Positions 1 to 8,736 are shown, numbered from the stretch's first letter. The stretch is DNA of 64,000 bases from Spirochaetales bacterium (GCA_028722305.1 JAQYHB010000033.1:1-64000); one strand, 5' to 3'. Notes: generated by a model from the sequence alone, not told the origin. Translations and numbers: made by a program.

Positions 1-247
1 ACAGCCGAGCAAGTCTACCCTTCTTTCCAGGGGTTGCGCCTAACCTCGCAAAAAACGCGGGTCCCGGGCAACCTCCGGGGGACTATCGTCCCTTTTCCTC
101 CGCAATCGGCCTTCCGCCCCCGATTATCGCCGATTCCCCCCCATTCCGTACAGGGAGAAAATCCCTTCAGGGGTCGCGTTTACCCTCCACTGTTGCTCTT
201 GCCGTTGCACTGTCGCACTTACTCGTTCAATCAACGCATCTTTTCAG
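1..247. other. Unexplained C-rich non-coding stretch
   Basis: This stretch is rich in C and pyrimidines and carries short GC-rich hairpins, for example GGGAC-TATC-GTCCC around 89-104. Open frames through it give Pro/Arg/Leu-rich translations that resemble no protein family. It lies directly before the truncated regulator that follows, where an AlbA_2-type N-terminal domain would be expected, so it may mark a recombination or deletion junction. That is inference; I cannot say what the stretch does. Confidence 0.35.
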
Positions 248-1204
248 ATGAAGGATGTCGATGACACGGAAGTTGAACGTTTTCGAGGACTTGCCGCAAA
301 GAGAGGGAGGATTGCGTCGGAACTTCTGGATGAGCCGAAAGAGGTACTGATGCAGAAGCTCCATCTGGTCAACAGCGGATATCTGACAAATGCGGCAATG
401 CTGCTGTTTGCAAAAGATCCACAGGATTTCCAGCAGGGTGCATACATCAAAATCGGCTATTTTGCATCGGATGCCGATCTTCTGTATCAGGATGAGATTC
501 ATGGCTCACTGTTGGAACAGGTAGATAAAGCCATCGAAGTCATCTACCTGAAGTACATGAAAGCGAAAATCTCATACGAAGGGATTCAGAGGGTTGAAAG
601 ATATTTTGTTCCGGAAGCGGCGTTACGGGAAGCCTTGCTGAATGCTGTCTGCCACAAGCAGTACGAATCCTGTATTCCTGTGCAAGTCAGCGTATACGAG
701 GATCGGTTGTATGTAGCGAATGTCGGCGTTCTTCCGGAAACATGGACATTACACAATCTGCTCGGTAAGCATGAGTCCAGACCATACAATCCCAATTTGG
801 CGACGGTACTATATTACGCTGGATTTATTGAAAGCTGGGGCCGCGGAATTGAGAAAATCCACACGGCATGCAGAGCGGACGGGTTGCCTGAGCCGGAATT
901 TACCGTGCATCCCGGGGACATCATGATACAGTTCACTGCTCCGAAAGACCGGGTTGTCAGGGTGAATGAAAAGGTGAATGAAAAGGTGAATGATTCCCTT
1001 GACGAAAAGGACCAGGGAATATTGGATCTATTATCTGTCGATCCGGGATATACCGTTACTCAGCTCTCGAACGAGCTTGGATTCAGCAGAAAAACAATTG
1101 CGGCACATATGAGAAAATTAAAAGCTGAACACATAATTGAGCGGGTTGGTTCTGACCGTAAAGGATACTGGCGTATATCAAAAAAACCAGGGATACATCA
1201 GTAG
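248..1204 (+). CDS. N-truncated RecG-like/Schlafen-family transcriptional regulator (GHKL ATPase-like plus winged helix)
   Basis: The 318-aa product matches the C-terminal two thirds of the AlbA_2-containing 'putative transcriptional regulator' family. It begins at the short linker that normally follows the AlbA_2 DNA-binding domain (FRGLAAKRGR), then has the ALREALLNAVCHKQY segment, the NPNLATVLYYAGFIESWGRG segment typical of the HATPase_c_4 domain, and a C-terminal winged helix (VTQLSNELGFSRKTIAAHMR). A short VNEKVNEKVN repeat precedes the helix. The N-terminal domain is absent. The frame stays open back to a TAA at 41-43 but has no Met and no recognisable homology before 248, and no good Shine-Dalgarno precedes 248. 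Base composition is lower in GC than in the genes downstream, which suits a horizontally acquired, decaying gene. It is probably a pseudogene remnant. Confidence 0.6.
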   Translation: MKDVDDTEVERFRGLAAKRGRIASELLDEPKEVLMQKLHLVNSGYLTNAAMLLFAKDPQDFQQGAYIKIGYFASDADLLYQDEIHGSLLEQVDKAIEVIYLKYMKAKISYEGIQRVERYFVPEAALREALLNAVCHKQYESCIPVQVSVYEDRLYVANVGVLPETWTLHNLLGKHESRPYNPNLATVLYYAGFIESWGRGIEKIHTACRADGLPEPEFTVHPGDIMIQFTAPKDRVVRVNEKVNEKVNDSLDEKDQGILDLLSVDPGYTVTQLSNELGFSRKTIAAHMRKLKAEHIIERVGSDRKGYWRISKKPGIHQ

Positions 1205-1324
1205 CGAACCGAGGGCGTGGAAAGACAAGAAGGGCATGACCAATGGAACGTGAAGGAGCGGGGAATCTTCGTCCGCCCTGTCCGCAGTCCTTCGTTTCCT
1301 TGCGGAATAATGGATATCTCATTT

Positions 1325-1385
1325 TGCAACAGCAGTTCTTCGGTTTCTTCATATTTGCAACATAAAACACCATTTTGCTGTTGCA
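1325..1385. promoter_or_regulatory. Candidate operator: repeated TGCAACA boxes upstream of the importer promoter
   Basis: A perfect 10-bp inverted repeat, TGCAACAGCA (1325-1334) and TGCTGTTGCA (1376-1385), flanks a third TGCAACA (1356-1362). The first two boxes are 31 bp apart, about three helical turns. The last arm ends one base before the -35 hexamer at 1386. The arrangement looks like a multi-site operator. The cognate regulator is unknown; the TetR gene at the far end of the operon has a different palindrome. Confidence 0.5.
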
Positions 1386-1414
1386 TTGACAGGATTTTGT
1401 GCAATCGGTACGAT
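1386..1414 (+). promoter_or_regulatory. Sigma70-like promoter of the importer/deaminase operon
   Basis: TTGACA at 1386-1391, a 17-nt spacer and TACGAT at 1409-1414. The expected start of transcription is near 1421, leaving a short leader with the Shine-Dalgarno AGGAGGG just ahead of the ATG at 1443. The TGCAACA repeats lie immediately upstream. Confidence 0.6.
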
Positions 1415-1442
1415 GAGTGCATTCTTCCAACAGGAGGGTAAC

Positions 1443-2264
1443 ATGCGCCGGTCGTGGTATGTCGCATTTCTTCTTGTTCCGGTACTTGCGGTGATGCTTT
1501 TCCTCGTCCTGCCGATGGTCGTCTCCATCCTTCCGACCTTTACCAGACCCACTTTTGGACTCGGAAACTACCTTCGCTTCTTCTCCGATGAGTTCAACCG
1601 CCGGATTCTCTACCGTTCCCTCCGCCTTTCCCTGATCACCACGCTTGGCTGTGTCGTCCTTGGACTGCCCACCTCCTATTACCTTTCCATGCTGGACGAG
1701 AGACGCCGTCAGATTCTGCACTCGGTCATTCTGTTTCCCTTGCTTACCAACGCGGTCGTGCGTGGCTTCGCCTGGATCGCCATCCTTGGAAGGAACGGCC
1801 TGCTCAACAGCCTTCTCTCCAGACTCCACCTGATTCAGGCGCCGGTACAGATGCTCTACACCGAGGGGGCCATCGTCGTCGGCTCCATCTACCTCTTCCT
1901 GCCGGTGATGGTCAGCACGCTGGTGCCGGTCATGGAGCGGATTGGGAGCGAGACGGTCGAGGCTGCCGAGACCCTTGGGGCTCCGCCGGTGGCGACCTTC
2001 TTCAAGGTGGTGGTGCCGATGAGCTTCAGCGGTGTCCTGATTGCCGCCGTCATGGTCTTTGCCGGCACAATCAGCGCCTACACAACGCCGACTTTGCTTG
2101 GTGGCAGCAAGAACATGATGCTGGCGACCCTGCTGTACCAGCAGTCCGACACGTTGGCCAACTGGGACGCGGCCAGCCTGCTTTCCTGCGTGATGATCCT
2201 CTGCTCCTTGGGGGTCATGAAGCTTTTCGATGTGGTCGCCGCCCGTCTGGACAAGCGAGGTTAA
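1443..2264 (+). CDS. ABC transporter permease, PotB-like
   Basis: This 273-aa inner-membrane permease is one of a pair. It has about six hydrophobic segments, starting with residues 7-30, and an EAA-type loop (VEAAETLGAPPVATFFKVVV) that contacts the ATPase, as in the spermidine/putrescine/thiamine/iron permease family. The ATG at 1443 was chosen over upstream ATGs because AGGAGGG sits just before it and the signal-anchor begins there. It is the first gene of an operon of two permeases, an ATPase, a binding protein and two aminohydrolases. The deaminases suggest a purine-related substrate; the transporter family alone does not decide this. Confidence 0.85.
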   Translation: MRRSWYVAFLLVPVLAVMLFLVLPMVVSILPTFTRPTFGLGNYLRFFSDEFNRRILYRSLRLSLITTLGCVVLGLPTSYYLSMLDERRRQILHSVILFPLLTNAVVRGFAWIAILGRNGLLNSLLSRLHLIQAPVQMLYTEGAIVVGSIYLFLPVMVSTLVPVMERIGSETVEAAETLGAPPVATFFKVVVPMSFSGVLIAAVMVFAGTISAYTTPTLLGGSKNMMLATLLYQQSDTLANWDAASLLSCVMILCSLGVMKLFDVVAARLDKRG

Positions 2265-2267
2265 GCA

Positions 2268-3059
2268 ATGTACAGGCATCGCTTGTTGAAATGTATCGCG
2301 ATTGTGGTGCTGACCTTCGTCTTCATCCCGTTGATGCTGATCGTGCTGACTTCGTTCAACACCGGGAACGTCATCGGGCTTCCGACTGACGGCATCACTT
2401 TCCGCTGGTTCGGAAGGGTATTCAAGAGCAGGTCGCTGATGAGCGGCCTCAGGCTGAGCCTGGCCCTCGGGGTGGTGGCCGCCGCCTTGGGCATGGTGGT
2501 CGGTCTTTTCGCAGCCATCGCCATGAACAAGCGCCCCGGCAGGCTGAGCGAGTTCTTCCGCAACCTGTTCATGATGCCGAGCTTGATTCCCGGTATCGTG
2601 ATCGGCTATGTGCTGTTCCAGTCCATCGTCGTGCAGTACGCCATTCCGCTTTCCTGGGCGCTGGTCATCGGACATCTTCTGATCGTGCTTCCCTATACGG
2701 TCCGCATTCTGCTGGCAGGCCTGCGCGAGTGCGACCCGAGCATCGAGGAAGCGGCCCGCACGCTTGGCTGTCCTCCGGTGAAAGCCTTCGTGAAGGTGGT
2801 GCTTCCCGACCTGCAGCCCGCGATCCTCAGCGCCTTCATGCTCGCGTTCATCAACTCGTTCAACAACATTCCTGTCTCGCTGTATCTGAAGGGGCCCGGC
2901 ATCAACACCCTGCCGTACGCCATGATGACCTACATTGAGTACAACTATGATCCGACGGTCAGCGCGCTCAGCGTCATGCTGATGGGGCTTACCCTCATCT
3001 TCATGGTACTCAGCAGCCTGATCGCCACCAGCGGCGCGAAGAAAGGGGGCGATAAATGA
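2268..3059 (+). CDS. ABC transporter permease, PotC-like
   Basis: This 263-aa partner permease has six predicted membrane spans and a cytoplasmic EAA loop (IEEAARTLGCPPVKAFVKVV). Its N-terminus (VLTFVFIPLMLIVLTSFNTG) is typical of PotC-type subunits. It starts 3 nt after the first permease and ends in a 4-nt ATGA overlap with the ATPase gene, so the subunits are translationally coupled. It should form the translocation pore as a heterodimer with the upstream permease. Confidence 0.87.
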   Translation: MYRHRLLKCIAIVVLTFVFIPLMLIVLTSFNTGNVIGLPTDGITFRWFGRVFKSRSLMSGLRLSLALGVVAAALGMVVGLFAAIAMNKRPGRLSEFFRNLFMMPSLIPGIVIGYVLFQSIVVQYAIPLSWALVIGHLLIVLPYTVRILLAGLRECDPSIEEAARTLGCPPVKAFVKVVLPDLQPAILSAFMLAFINSFNNIPVSLYLKGPGINTLPYAMMTYIEYNYDPTVSALSVMLMGLTLIFMVLSSLIATSGAKKGGDK

Positions 3060-4048
3060 GCTACGGCCTGTTGAAGGGTATCTGCGTCTCGTACGACAAG
3101 AAGAACATGGTTCTGAAGGACCTGAATCTGGAAATCCGCAAGGGCGAGTTGCTCAGCCTGCTCGGTCCTTCGGGTAGCGGGAAGACCACGACGCTACGCG
3201 TCATCGCCGGCCTGATGCCGACGGTAGGCGGCTCTTTCCTGCTTGACGGCCAGGAGATGACTGACGTGCCGGTCCATGCCCGCTCGTTCGGCATGGTCTT
3301 CCAGAGCTACGCTCTTTTCCCGCACCTCACGGTGCGTGACAACATCGCCTTCGGCTTGAAGCTCCGCAAGGTGGACAAAGAGGAGATGCAGAGGCAGGTG
3401 GAGGAAATGGCCCGCATCTGCGGCATCGACGCCTTCCTCGACCGGGTTCCCAGGAACCTTTCCGGGGGACAGCGCCAGCGTGTCGCGCTTGCCAGGGCCT
3501 TGGTCATCCAGCCCAAGCTGTTGTTGCTTGACGAACCGCTGTCCAACCTGGACGCCCAGCTGAGGATCCAGATGCGCACCGTCATCAAGCGCATCCAGCG
3601 CGAGCTGGGCATCACCACGGTCTTCGTCACCCATGACCAGGAGGAATGCTTCTCCATCAGCGATCGTGTGGCGGTCATGGACAAGGGAAAGATTGTCCAG
3701 TGTGATACCCCGGAGACCATCTACCACCACCCGGCCGATGAGATGGTTGCCCGTTTCGTCGGTTTCAAGAATTTCTACCCGGCATCGGTCTACCGTGAGC
3801 TTGGCGCCGGTCTGCAGGGCGAGGCTCTTTCCTGTACCAGGCCCCAGGACATTTCCATCGCCCAGGGTGGTGCCGGTCTTGAAGGGAAGATTGATGTGCG
3901 GACCTACCTGGGCAACAGTTACCAGTACGAGGTCGCCACCCCGCTTGGGACTTTCACCGTAGTCAGCGCCCAGGAGCCGCCGCTCGCGGTGGACACTCCT
4001 GTCAGCCTCTCGGTGAAGGAAGGGAAAGTTGTGTGTCTTGGCGCGTAA
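3056..4048 (+). CDS. ABC transporter ATP-binding protein, PotA-like
   Basis: The 330-aa nucleotide-binding subunit has Walker A GPSGSGKTT, Q-loop FQSYALFPH, signature LSGGQRQRVALARAL, Walker B LLLLDEPLSNLD and the H-loop VTHDQEE. After about residue 235 comes a C-terminal TOBE-type regulatory domain, as expected for PotA/CysA/MalK-like ATPases. It powers import through the two permeases encoded just upstream. Confidence 0.9.
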   Translation: MSYGLLKGICVSYDKKNMVLKDLNLEIRKGELLSLLGPSGSGKTTTLRVIAGLMPTVGGSFLLDGQEMTDVPVHARSFGMVFQSYALFPHLTVRDNIAFGLKLRKVDKEEMQRQVEEMARICGIDAFLDRVPRNLSGGQRQRVALARALVIQPKLLLLDEPLSNLDAQLRIQMRTVIKRIQRELGITTVFVTHDQEECFSISDRVAVMDKGKIVQCDTPETIYHHPADEMVARFVGFKNFYPASVYRELGAGLQGEALSCTRPQDISIAQGGAGLEGKIDVRTYLGNSYQYEVATPLGTFTVVSAQEPPLAVDTPVSLSVKEGKVVCLGA

Positions 4049-4067
4049 CGCCGAAGGAGATAGCAAG

Positions 4068-5129
4068 ATGAAGAACACATTGGTCACATTGGCGGCGATT
4101 GCGGCTCTCGCCACGCCGCTTGTCGCGCAGGGTTCCAAGGAATCGGGTGGAGCAAAGAGTCCCTCCCAGCTCGTCATTTCCACTTGGGGCCTTTCCGAGG
4201 ACGCGCTCTGGTCCGAGGTCTATGAACCGTTTGAGCAGGCGAACAACGCTAAGGTCACCCTGGATACGGGTAACGGCCAGGAACGCTACACCCGTCTGGT
4301 CAATGATCCGAACTCCACCATCGACGTAATCGAGCTGGCCCAGAAGAACACCGCTGACGGCGTGCTTGCCGGAGCCTTCGACCCGATCAAGCCGGAGGAG
4401 ATTACCGATTTCGACGCCCTGCTTCCAGCGGCTCAGGACATGATCAAGAGCGGTAGCGGCGCTCCGTACACCCTGAACTCCATCGGTCTGGTCTATGACC
4501 CGAAGACGGTTGGTTTCGAGATCAAGAGCTGGTCCGACCTGTGGGATCCTCGCCTGGCCGGCAAGGTCTCCATTCCCAACATCACCACCACGTTCGGGCC
4601 TGCCTTCCTGGCGATGTGCAGCGATGTGGCTGGCGTCGACTGGACCACGGACGGCGGCGAGACCGCGTTCAAGCAGCTTGAGGCCCTGAAGGCCAATGTC
4701 GCCAACGTCTATTCCAAGAGCAGTGATGTCGCCAACCAGCTGGCCAACGGCGAGGTGGGTGTGGCGATCATCGGCGACTTCGGTCTCCCCGTCTGCAGGA
4801 AGGCCGACCCGGATGCCGTCTACGTCGTTCCTTCCGATATGACCTACGCCAACTTCAACGTGATCAATATCACCAAGAAGTGCAAGAACCGCGACCTTGC
4901 CGTCGCCTACATCAACTACCGCCTCTCCGTCGAGGCCGAGAGCCGTACCTGCAAGACCGACGTCCTGAACGAGGCTCCGGTCAACACCAAGGTCCAGCTT
5001 TCCGAGGCTGACGCCAAGGACAAGACGGTGGGCGATGTCGCGGCGAGAGCCAAGATGGTTGACTTCACCTTCGTCAACCAGAACCTGGCTGGCTGGGTCG
5101 ACCGCTTCAACCGGTTGATGGCGAACTGA
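4068..5129 (+). CDS. ABC transporter periplasmic substrate-binding protein, PotD-like
   Basis: The 353-aa exported protein begins with a Sec signal peptide (MKNTLVTLAAIAALATPLVA) followed by QGSKESGG, a mature start often seen in spirochaete binding proteins. There is no lipobox Cys. The fold signature is that of the PotD/AfuA class (STWGLSEDALWSEVYEPFE, then DVIELAQKNTADGV and NSIGLVYDPKTVG). The start was set at the ATG with GAAGGAGAT ahead of it; the ATG 39 nt upstream lies inside the ATPase gene. It captures the substrate for the preceding transporter. Substrate unknown; a nucleobase, nucleoside or polyamine fits the neighbourhood. Confidence 0.85.
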   Translation: MKNTLVTLAAIAALATPLVAQGSKESGGAKSPSQLVISTWGLSEDALWSEVYEPFEQANNAKVTLDTGNGQERYTRLVNDPNSTIDVIELAQKNTADGVLAGAFDPIKPEEITDFDALLPAAQDMIKSGSGAPYTLNSIGLVYDPKTVGFEIKSWSDLWDPRLAGKVSIPNITTTFGPAFLAMCSDVAGVDWTTDGGETAFKQLEALKANVANVYSKSSDVANQLANGEVGVAIIGDFGLPVCRKADPDAVYVVPSDMTYANFNVINITKKCKNRDLAVAYINYRLSVEAESRTCKTDVLNEAPVNTKVQLSEADAKDKTVGDVAARAKMVDFTFVNQNLAGWVDRFNRLMAN

Positions 5130-5148
5130 CAGCGGGAGGGGGACACAG

Positions 5149-6798
5149 GTGAAGCGCTTGGAACATTGCCTGGTGTATCAGAGTGCGCGCCGAGGGTTCG
5201 CCCCCGCCACAATCCTTTTCGATGACCGGGTCCAGTCCGTCTCTCCCGCCGAAAGGAGGGGAGGACGGTACGTGGTGCCCGGTTTCATCGACATCCACAT
5301 GCACATCGAGTCGTCGATGACGACTCCCACCGAGTTCAGCAGGGTAACGCTTCCCCATGGTACCACCACCATCGTGGCTGACTGTCACGAAGTGGCCAAT
5401 GTCTTCGGCATCGAAGGCCTTGGCAAGTTCATGGGACTCGAGGTGTTGAACGACACCTTTTATGCCGTTCCTTCCAGCGTGCCCGCGACCAGCAGCCTGC
5501 TGGAGACGAGCGGCGGAACGATTGACGGGCCTGAAGTCCGCCAGATCGCGAAGGACCGGAGAATCATCTGTCTGGGCGAGGTGATGAACGCCCACGACCT
5601 GCTTGCTGACGGGGACAACCGGACCAGACGGATCATTCAGGCCTTCCGCGAAAGCCGTCCCGAGTGCCCGATCGAGGGCCACTGTCCCCGTCTGACCGGT
5701 TCCGACCTTGACCGGTTCATCGCCAGCGGCGTGGACAGCGACCACTGCAAACAGAGTCCCTCCTCGATCCGGGAGCGGGTGGAGAAGGGAATGTTCCTGG
5801 AAATCCAGTACAAGAGCCTTTCCCGGGAGAATATCGATGCCTTGAAGGATTTCCCCGGCTTCTTCAGCTTCGTCACCGATGATGTGATGCCGGACACGTT
5901 GATGGGCGAGGGGCATCTGGACAGGGTGCTGAGGAAGGCGATCCGTCTAGGCATGCGCCCCGAGGACGTGATTTATGCTGCCACCTGGGCGCCAGCGGTG
6001 AGGATGCACTTGGTCGACAGGGGCATGATCGCCCCGGGAAAGCTGGCCGACTTCGTGGTCCTTGATGACTTGGACACCCTTTCCATCACCCAGGTCTACA
6101 AGCGTGGCAAGCTGGTGTATGACCGTGACGCGAAGCTCTTTCCCCAGAGCAAGCTTCCCGCGTTCGGAAGCGAGATCCTGCAATCGGTTCACCGGAGTCC
6201 GGTAAGCGCTGATGACTTTGTCCTCCGGATTCCGAACGGTAGCCACCAGGTGGTCCACGTCGACCATGAGGCCCCCGGTACCTTGACCCGCAAGACCATC
6301 AGGACCGTCACGATCACGGACGGTACCTATCATGCGCCGGATGTATCGATTCTGGCCTCGGTAGAGCGCTATGGGCATCAGGCTCCCATCGTGCCGGTGC
6401 CGATGCTGCATGGGCTTTCCAAGCCGGGTGCTATCTGCTCCTCGTGGAGCCATGACAGCCACAACCTGCTGGTGATGGCGTCGGATGCGAAGTTCGCTGC
6501 CCGGGCGGTGAACCTGGTCATTGAGAGGCAGGGCGGGATCGCTATCGTCGATCCTGATGGGGAGCAGTTCGTTCCGCTTGCCTATGGAGGCATCGTCAGC
6601 TTGGATCCGATGGAGAGGTTGGGAAAGGAGATTCTGCAGGTCAGAGCTTGGCTGCGGGACCATGGCTACCAGGCTGATGACGAGGTGATGAGCTTCGCGG
6701 TCCTTGCCCTTCCGGTCAGTCCGGTGGTGAAGGTGAGCGACAAGGGGATTGTCGATGCCGCGGCGGGAGCCCTGATTGACTGGAGGGATGCGAAATGA
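5149..6798 (+). CDS. Adenine deaminase-like amidohydrolase
   Basis: The 549-aa amidohydrolase has the Ade family layout: HMHIESS metal motif (residues 50-56), VADCHEVANVFG, EGHCP, FVTDDVMPD, a tail ATWAPAVRMHLVDRG, and the late SHDSHN motif of the C-terminal subdomain. It should convert adenine, or a related aminopurine, to hypoxanthine and ammonia in the cytoplasm using two metal ions. It starts with GTG at 5149 behind GGGAGGGG. Two usually conserved segments differ: the SDHE motif reads SDHC (Cys200), and the segment normally like MIREGSAARN reads LEIQYKSLSREN. Substrate or efficiency may therefore differ from classical Ade. It overlaps the next aminohydrolase by 4 nt. Confidence 0.8.
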   Translation: MKRLEHCLVYQSARRGFAPATILFDDRVQSVSPAERRGGRYVVPGFIDIHMHIESSMTTPTEFSRVTLPHGTTTIVADCHEVANVFGIEGLGKFMGLEVLNDTFYAVPSSVPATSSLLETSGGTIDGPEVRQIAKDRRIICLGEVMNAHDLLADGDNRTRRIIQAFRESRPECPIEGHCPRLTGSDLDRFIASGVDSDHCKQSPSSIRERVEKGMFLEIQYKSLSRENIDALKDFPGFFSFVTDDVMPDTLMGEGHLDRVLRKAIRLGMRPEDVIYAATWAPAVRMHLVDRGMIAPGKLADFVVLDDLDTLSITQVYKRGKLVYDRDAKLFPQSKLPAFGSEILQSVHRSPVSADDFVLRIPNGSHQVVHVDHEAPGTLTRKTIRTVTITDGTYHAPDVSILASVERYGHQAPIVPVPMLHGLSKPGAICSSWSHDSHNLLVMASDAKFAARAVNLVIERQGGIAIVDPDGEQFVPLAYGGIVSLDPMERLGKEILQVRAWLRDHGYQADDEVMSFAVLALPVSPVVKVSDKGIVDAAAGALIDWRDAK

Positions 6799-8102
6799 CG
6801 GCGCTTGTCCATGCCCATATCGTCACTTTTGACGAGGAATTCCACGAATATCCTGATGGCGCGATCGTTTTCGACGAGGGCGGAATCCGTTTTGTAGGGG
6901 CGACGCTTCCCCTGGTGTATACATCCCTGCCGAAACAGGACCTGCATGGGGCGCTGGTCATTCCTGGCTTCTGCAATACCCATACCCATCTCGCCATGGT
7001 TCCCTTCCGCTCGCTTGCCGACGACTATCGCGACCGGTTGCACAAGTTCCTGATGCCTCTTGAGAACGCGGCCATGGACCGACGCCTGGTCTTTGTGTCG
7101 ACCAAGATGGCGATTGCGGAAATGCTGCTGGCCGGCACCACCAGTGCGGTGGACATGTACTATTTCGAGGATGAGGTGGTCAGAGCTGCCAAAGAGATGG
7201 GCTTCCGGCTGTGGGCAGGCGAGACAATCCTCGACGCTCCCAGCCCTGACGCGAGGACGTGGAGCGAAGGGCTTGCGCGGACCGAAGAGACGATCACCGC
7301 CTGCCAAAAGTCCCCTTTGATGACTCCCGTCGTCGCCCCTCACGCTCCTTACTCCCTCTCCATCGACCATCTGGAAAGAGTGGTCTCCTTTGCCAAGGAA
7401 CGGGGTTTGCTGTGGACCATGCACCTGTCGGAGATGCCCTTCGAGGTGGAGGGCATGCGCAGGGAACATGGTTGCACTCCTGTGGAGTGGATGGAGCGGC
7501 ACGGTCTCTTGGATAGGAATCTGCTCGCGGTCCACCTGATCACCCTGAGCGAACATGACAAGGATCTGCTTGCAGAGCGGAACGTGCCGATGAGCCATTG
7601 TCCCGGTTCCAACCTCAAGGCGGGCAAGGGCACCTGTCCAGTGCTGGACCTGATGGACCGTGGCGTGATAGCCACCCTTGGCACCGACGGGGCTTCCAGC
7701 GGCAATACGCTCGACCACTTCACCCAGCTGAAATTGGCGGCAATCGCCCAGAAGACGATGCGCCATGACCGGGGCTTGATGACCGCGCGGGAATGCGCGC
7801 CCATGGGAAACCGCAACGCCGGGCTGGCCCTGCGTTCTCCCATCGGCATGCTGAAGGCCGGCTATCAGGCCGATATCACCGTCCTTTCCCTCCAGAATCC
7901 CCGGATGCACCCCATCTACGATGCGTACTCGGCGCTCTGCTACAGCGCTACCGGCGGGGATGTGCAGGATGTCTGGGTCGCGGGAGTCCGGAAGGTAGCC
8001 GATGGAAAGCTGGTCGGTATCGACCTTCCCTCCCTATACGAGGAATTCGATGACGCCGCCTCGGCCTTCAAGACCGAGGCTTTGCGTCGCCTTGCCGAGT
8101 AA
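6795..8102 (+). CDS. MtaD/SsnA-type amidohydrolase (nucleoside or nucleobase deaminase)
   Basis: The 435-aa protein belongs to the amidohydrolase family of 5'-methylthioadenosine/S-adenosylhomocysteine deaminases, guanine deaminase and chlorohydrolases. Metal and active-site motifs are HTHLAM near residue 57, the HAPYSLS strand, HLSEMPFEVEG, HCPGSNLKAGKG and GTDGASSGNTLDHF. It probably deaminates an adenosine-type or guanine-type substrate, acting with the adenine-deaminase-like enzyme on what the importer brings in. The start overlaps the upstream stop (ATGA). Its 3' end overlaps the convergent TetR gene by 35 bp. Confidence 0.82.
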   Translation: MTALVHAHIVTFDEEFHEYPDGAIVFDEGGIRFVGATLPLVYTSLPKQDLHGALVIPGFCNTHTHLAMVPFRSLADDYRDRLHKFLMPLENAAMDRRLVFVSTKMAIAEMLLAGTTSAVDMYYFEDEVVRAAKEMGFRLWAGETILDAPSPDARTWSEGLARTEETITACQKSPLMTPVVAPHAPYSLSIDHLERVVSFAKERGLLWTMHLSEMPFEVEGMRREHGCTPVEWMERHGLLDRNLLAVHLITLSEHDKDLLAERNVPMSHCPGSNLKAGKGTCPVLDLMDRGVIATLGTDGASSGNTLDHFTQLKLAAIAQKTMRHDRGLMTARECAPMGNRNAGLALRSPIGMLKAGYQADITVLSLQNPRMHPIYDAYSALCYSATGGDVQDVWVAGVRKVADGKLVGIDLPSLYEEFDDAASAFKTEALRRLAE

Positions 8103-8658
8103 ACAAGGCTGCGAATTTCATCACGAGACGCTGGATTTTCCAATCCTCCTCGCTGGAGCCGTCGATGGTCTCTTGCTCGATATATCCGAGTAGGGTGCTG
8201 GAGAAAAGGTTGCTTGCCAGGTCCGGTTCGGGGATGTCCAGCTTTCCCGATTCGCTCAGCGATTCCAGGATCGCCTGGCACTGGAAGGTGACCATGCCCT
8301 TGAGCCGCTGGAAACGCGCCAAGGCCCGCTTGTCGGTGTATTTCTGCTGGCTGATGATCCGCCATGCCTGGCGCATCGGATCGGTGGTGAAAAAGTCCAG
8401 CCAGTGGACTACCGCCCGCTCTAGCACTTCGCCGGCGTTTCCCTCAAGGGCGATATCGACTGTGTCGCCATAGGAATCGAACTGCCGGTAGAGTTCGTCG
8501 ACCAGCGCTTCCTTGTTCACGAAATGGGAGAAGATCGATGCCTTGGTGATTCCTACCGTGTCCGCGATTTCCCCCAGTGAGAGGGTGTCCAGTCCCTTTT
8601 GCGCTCCCAGGATGCGTGCGGCATCGAGGATCTTTTGCTTGGTATGAGTGGTGCGCAT
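8068..8658 (-). CDS. TetR/AcrR-family transcriptional repressor
   Basis: The 196-aa protein has an N-terminal TetR helix-turn-helix (KQKILDAARILGAQKG, then LGEIADTVGITKASIFSHF, residues about 7-50) and a helical ligand-binding domain of normal length. It is convergent with the deaminase operon and divergent from rplU. A perfect 7-bp-arm palindrome sits 9 bp upstream of its start codon, so it probably represses itself. Its ligand and other targets are not evident. Confidence 0.85.
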   Translation of the reverse strand: MRTTHTKQKILDAARILGAQKGLDTLSLGEIADTVGITKASIFSHFVNKEALVDELYRQFDSYGDTVDIALEGNAGEVLERAVVHWLDFFTTDPMRQAWRIISQQKYTDKRALARFQRLKGMVTFQCQAILESLSESGKLDIPEPDLASNLFSSTLLGYIEQETIDGSSEEDWKIQRLVMKFAALFTRQGDAKPRS

Positions 8659-8667
8659 GATTGTATT

Positions 8668-8685
8668 CTACCGAACGATCGGTAG
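8668..8685. promoter_or_regulatory. TetR-type operator palindrome
   Basis: CTACCGA-ACGA-TCGGTAG is an 18-bp perfect inverted repeat with 7-bp arms, placed 9 bp before the start codon of the TetR gene (first base at 8658). Size and symmetry match TetR-family operators, and the position predicts autorepression. The rplU promoter lies about 50 bp further on and is not overlapped. Confidence 0.65.
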
Positions 8686-8736
8686 GTTTTCAACGGATAT
8701 TCCTTGATGATTCCAGAGTTTTCCTCTGAAAGGTGC

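Noticed and set aside
34-264. 76-codon plus-strand frame at the window start
   Set aside because: Pro/Arg/Leu-rich translation of C-rich DNA, no Shine-Dalgarno, no homology; not reported as a gene.
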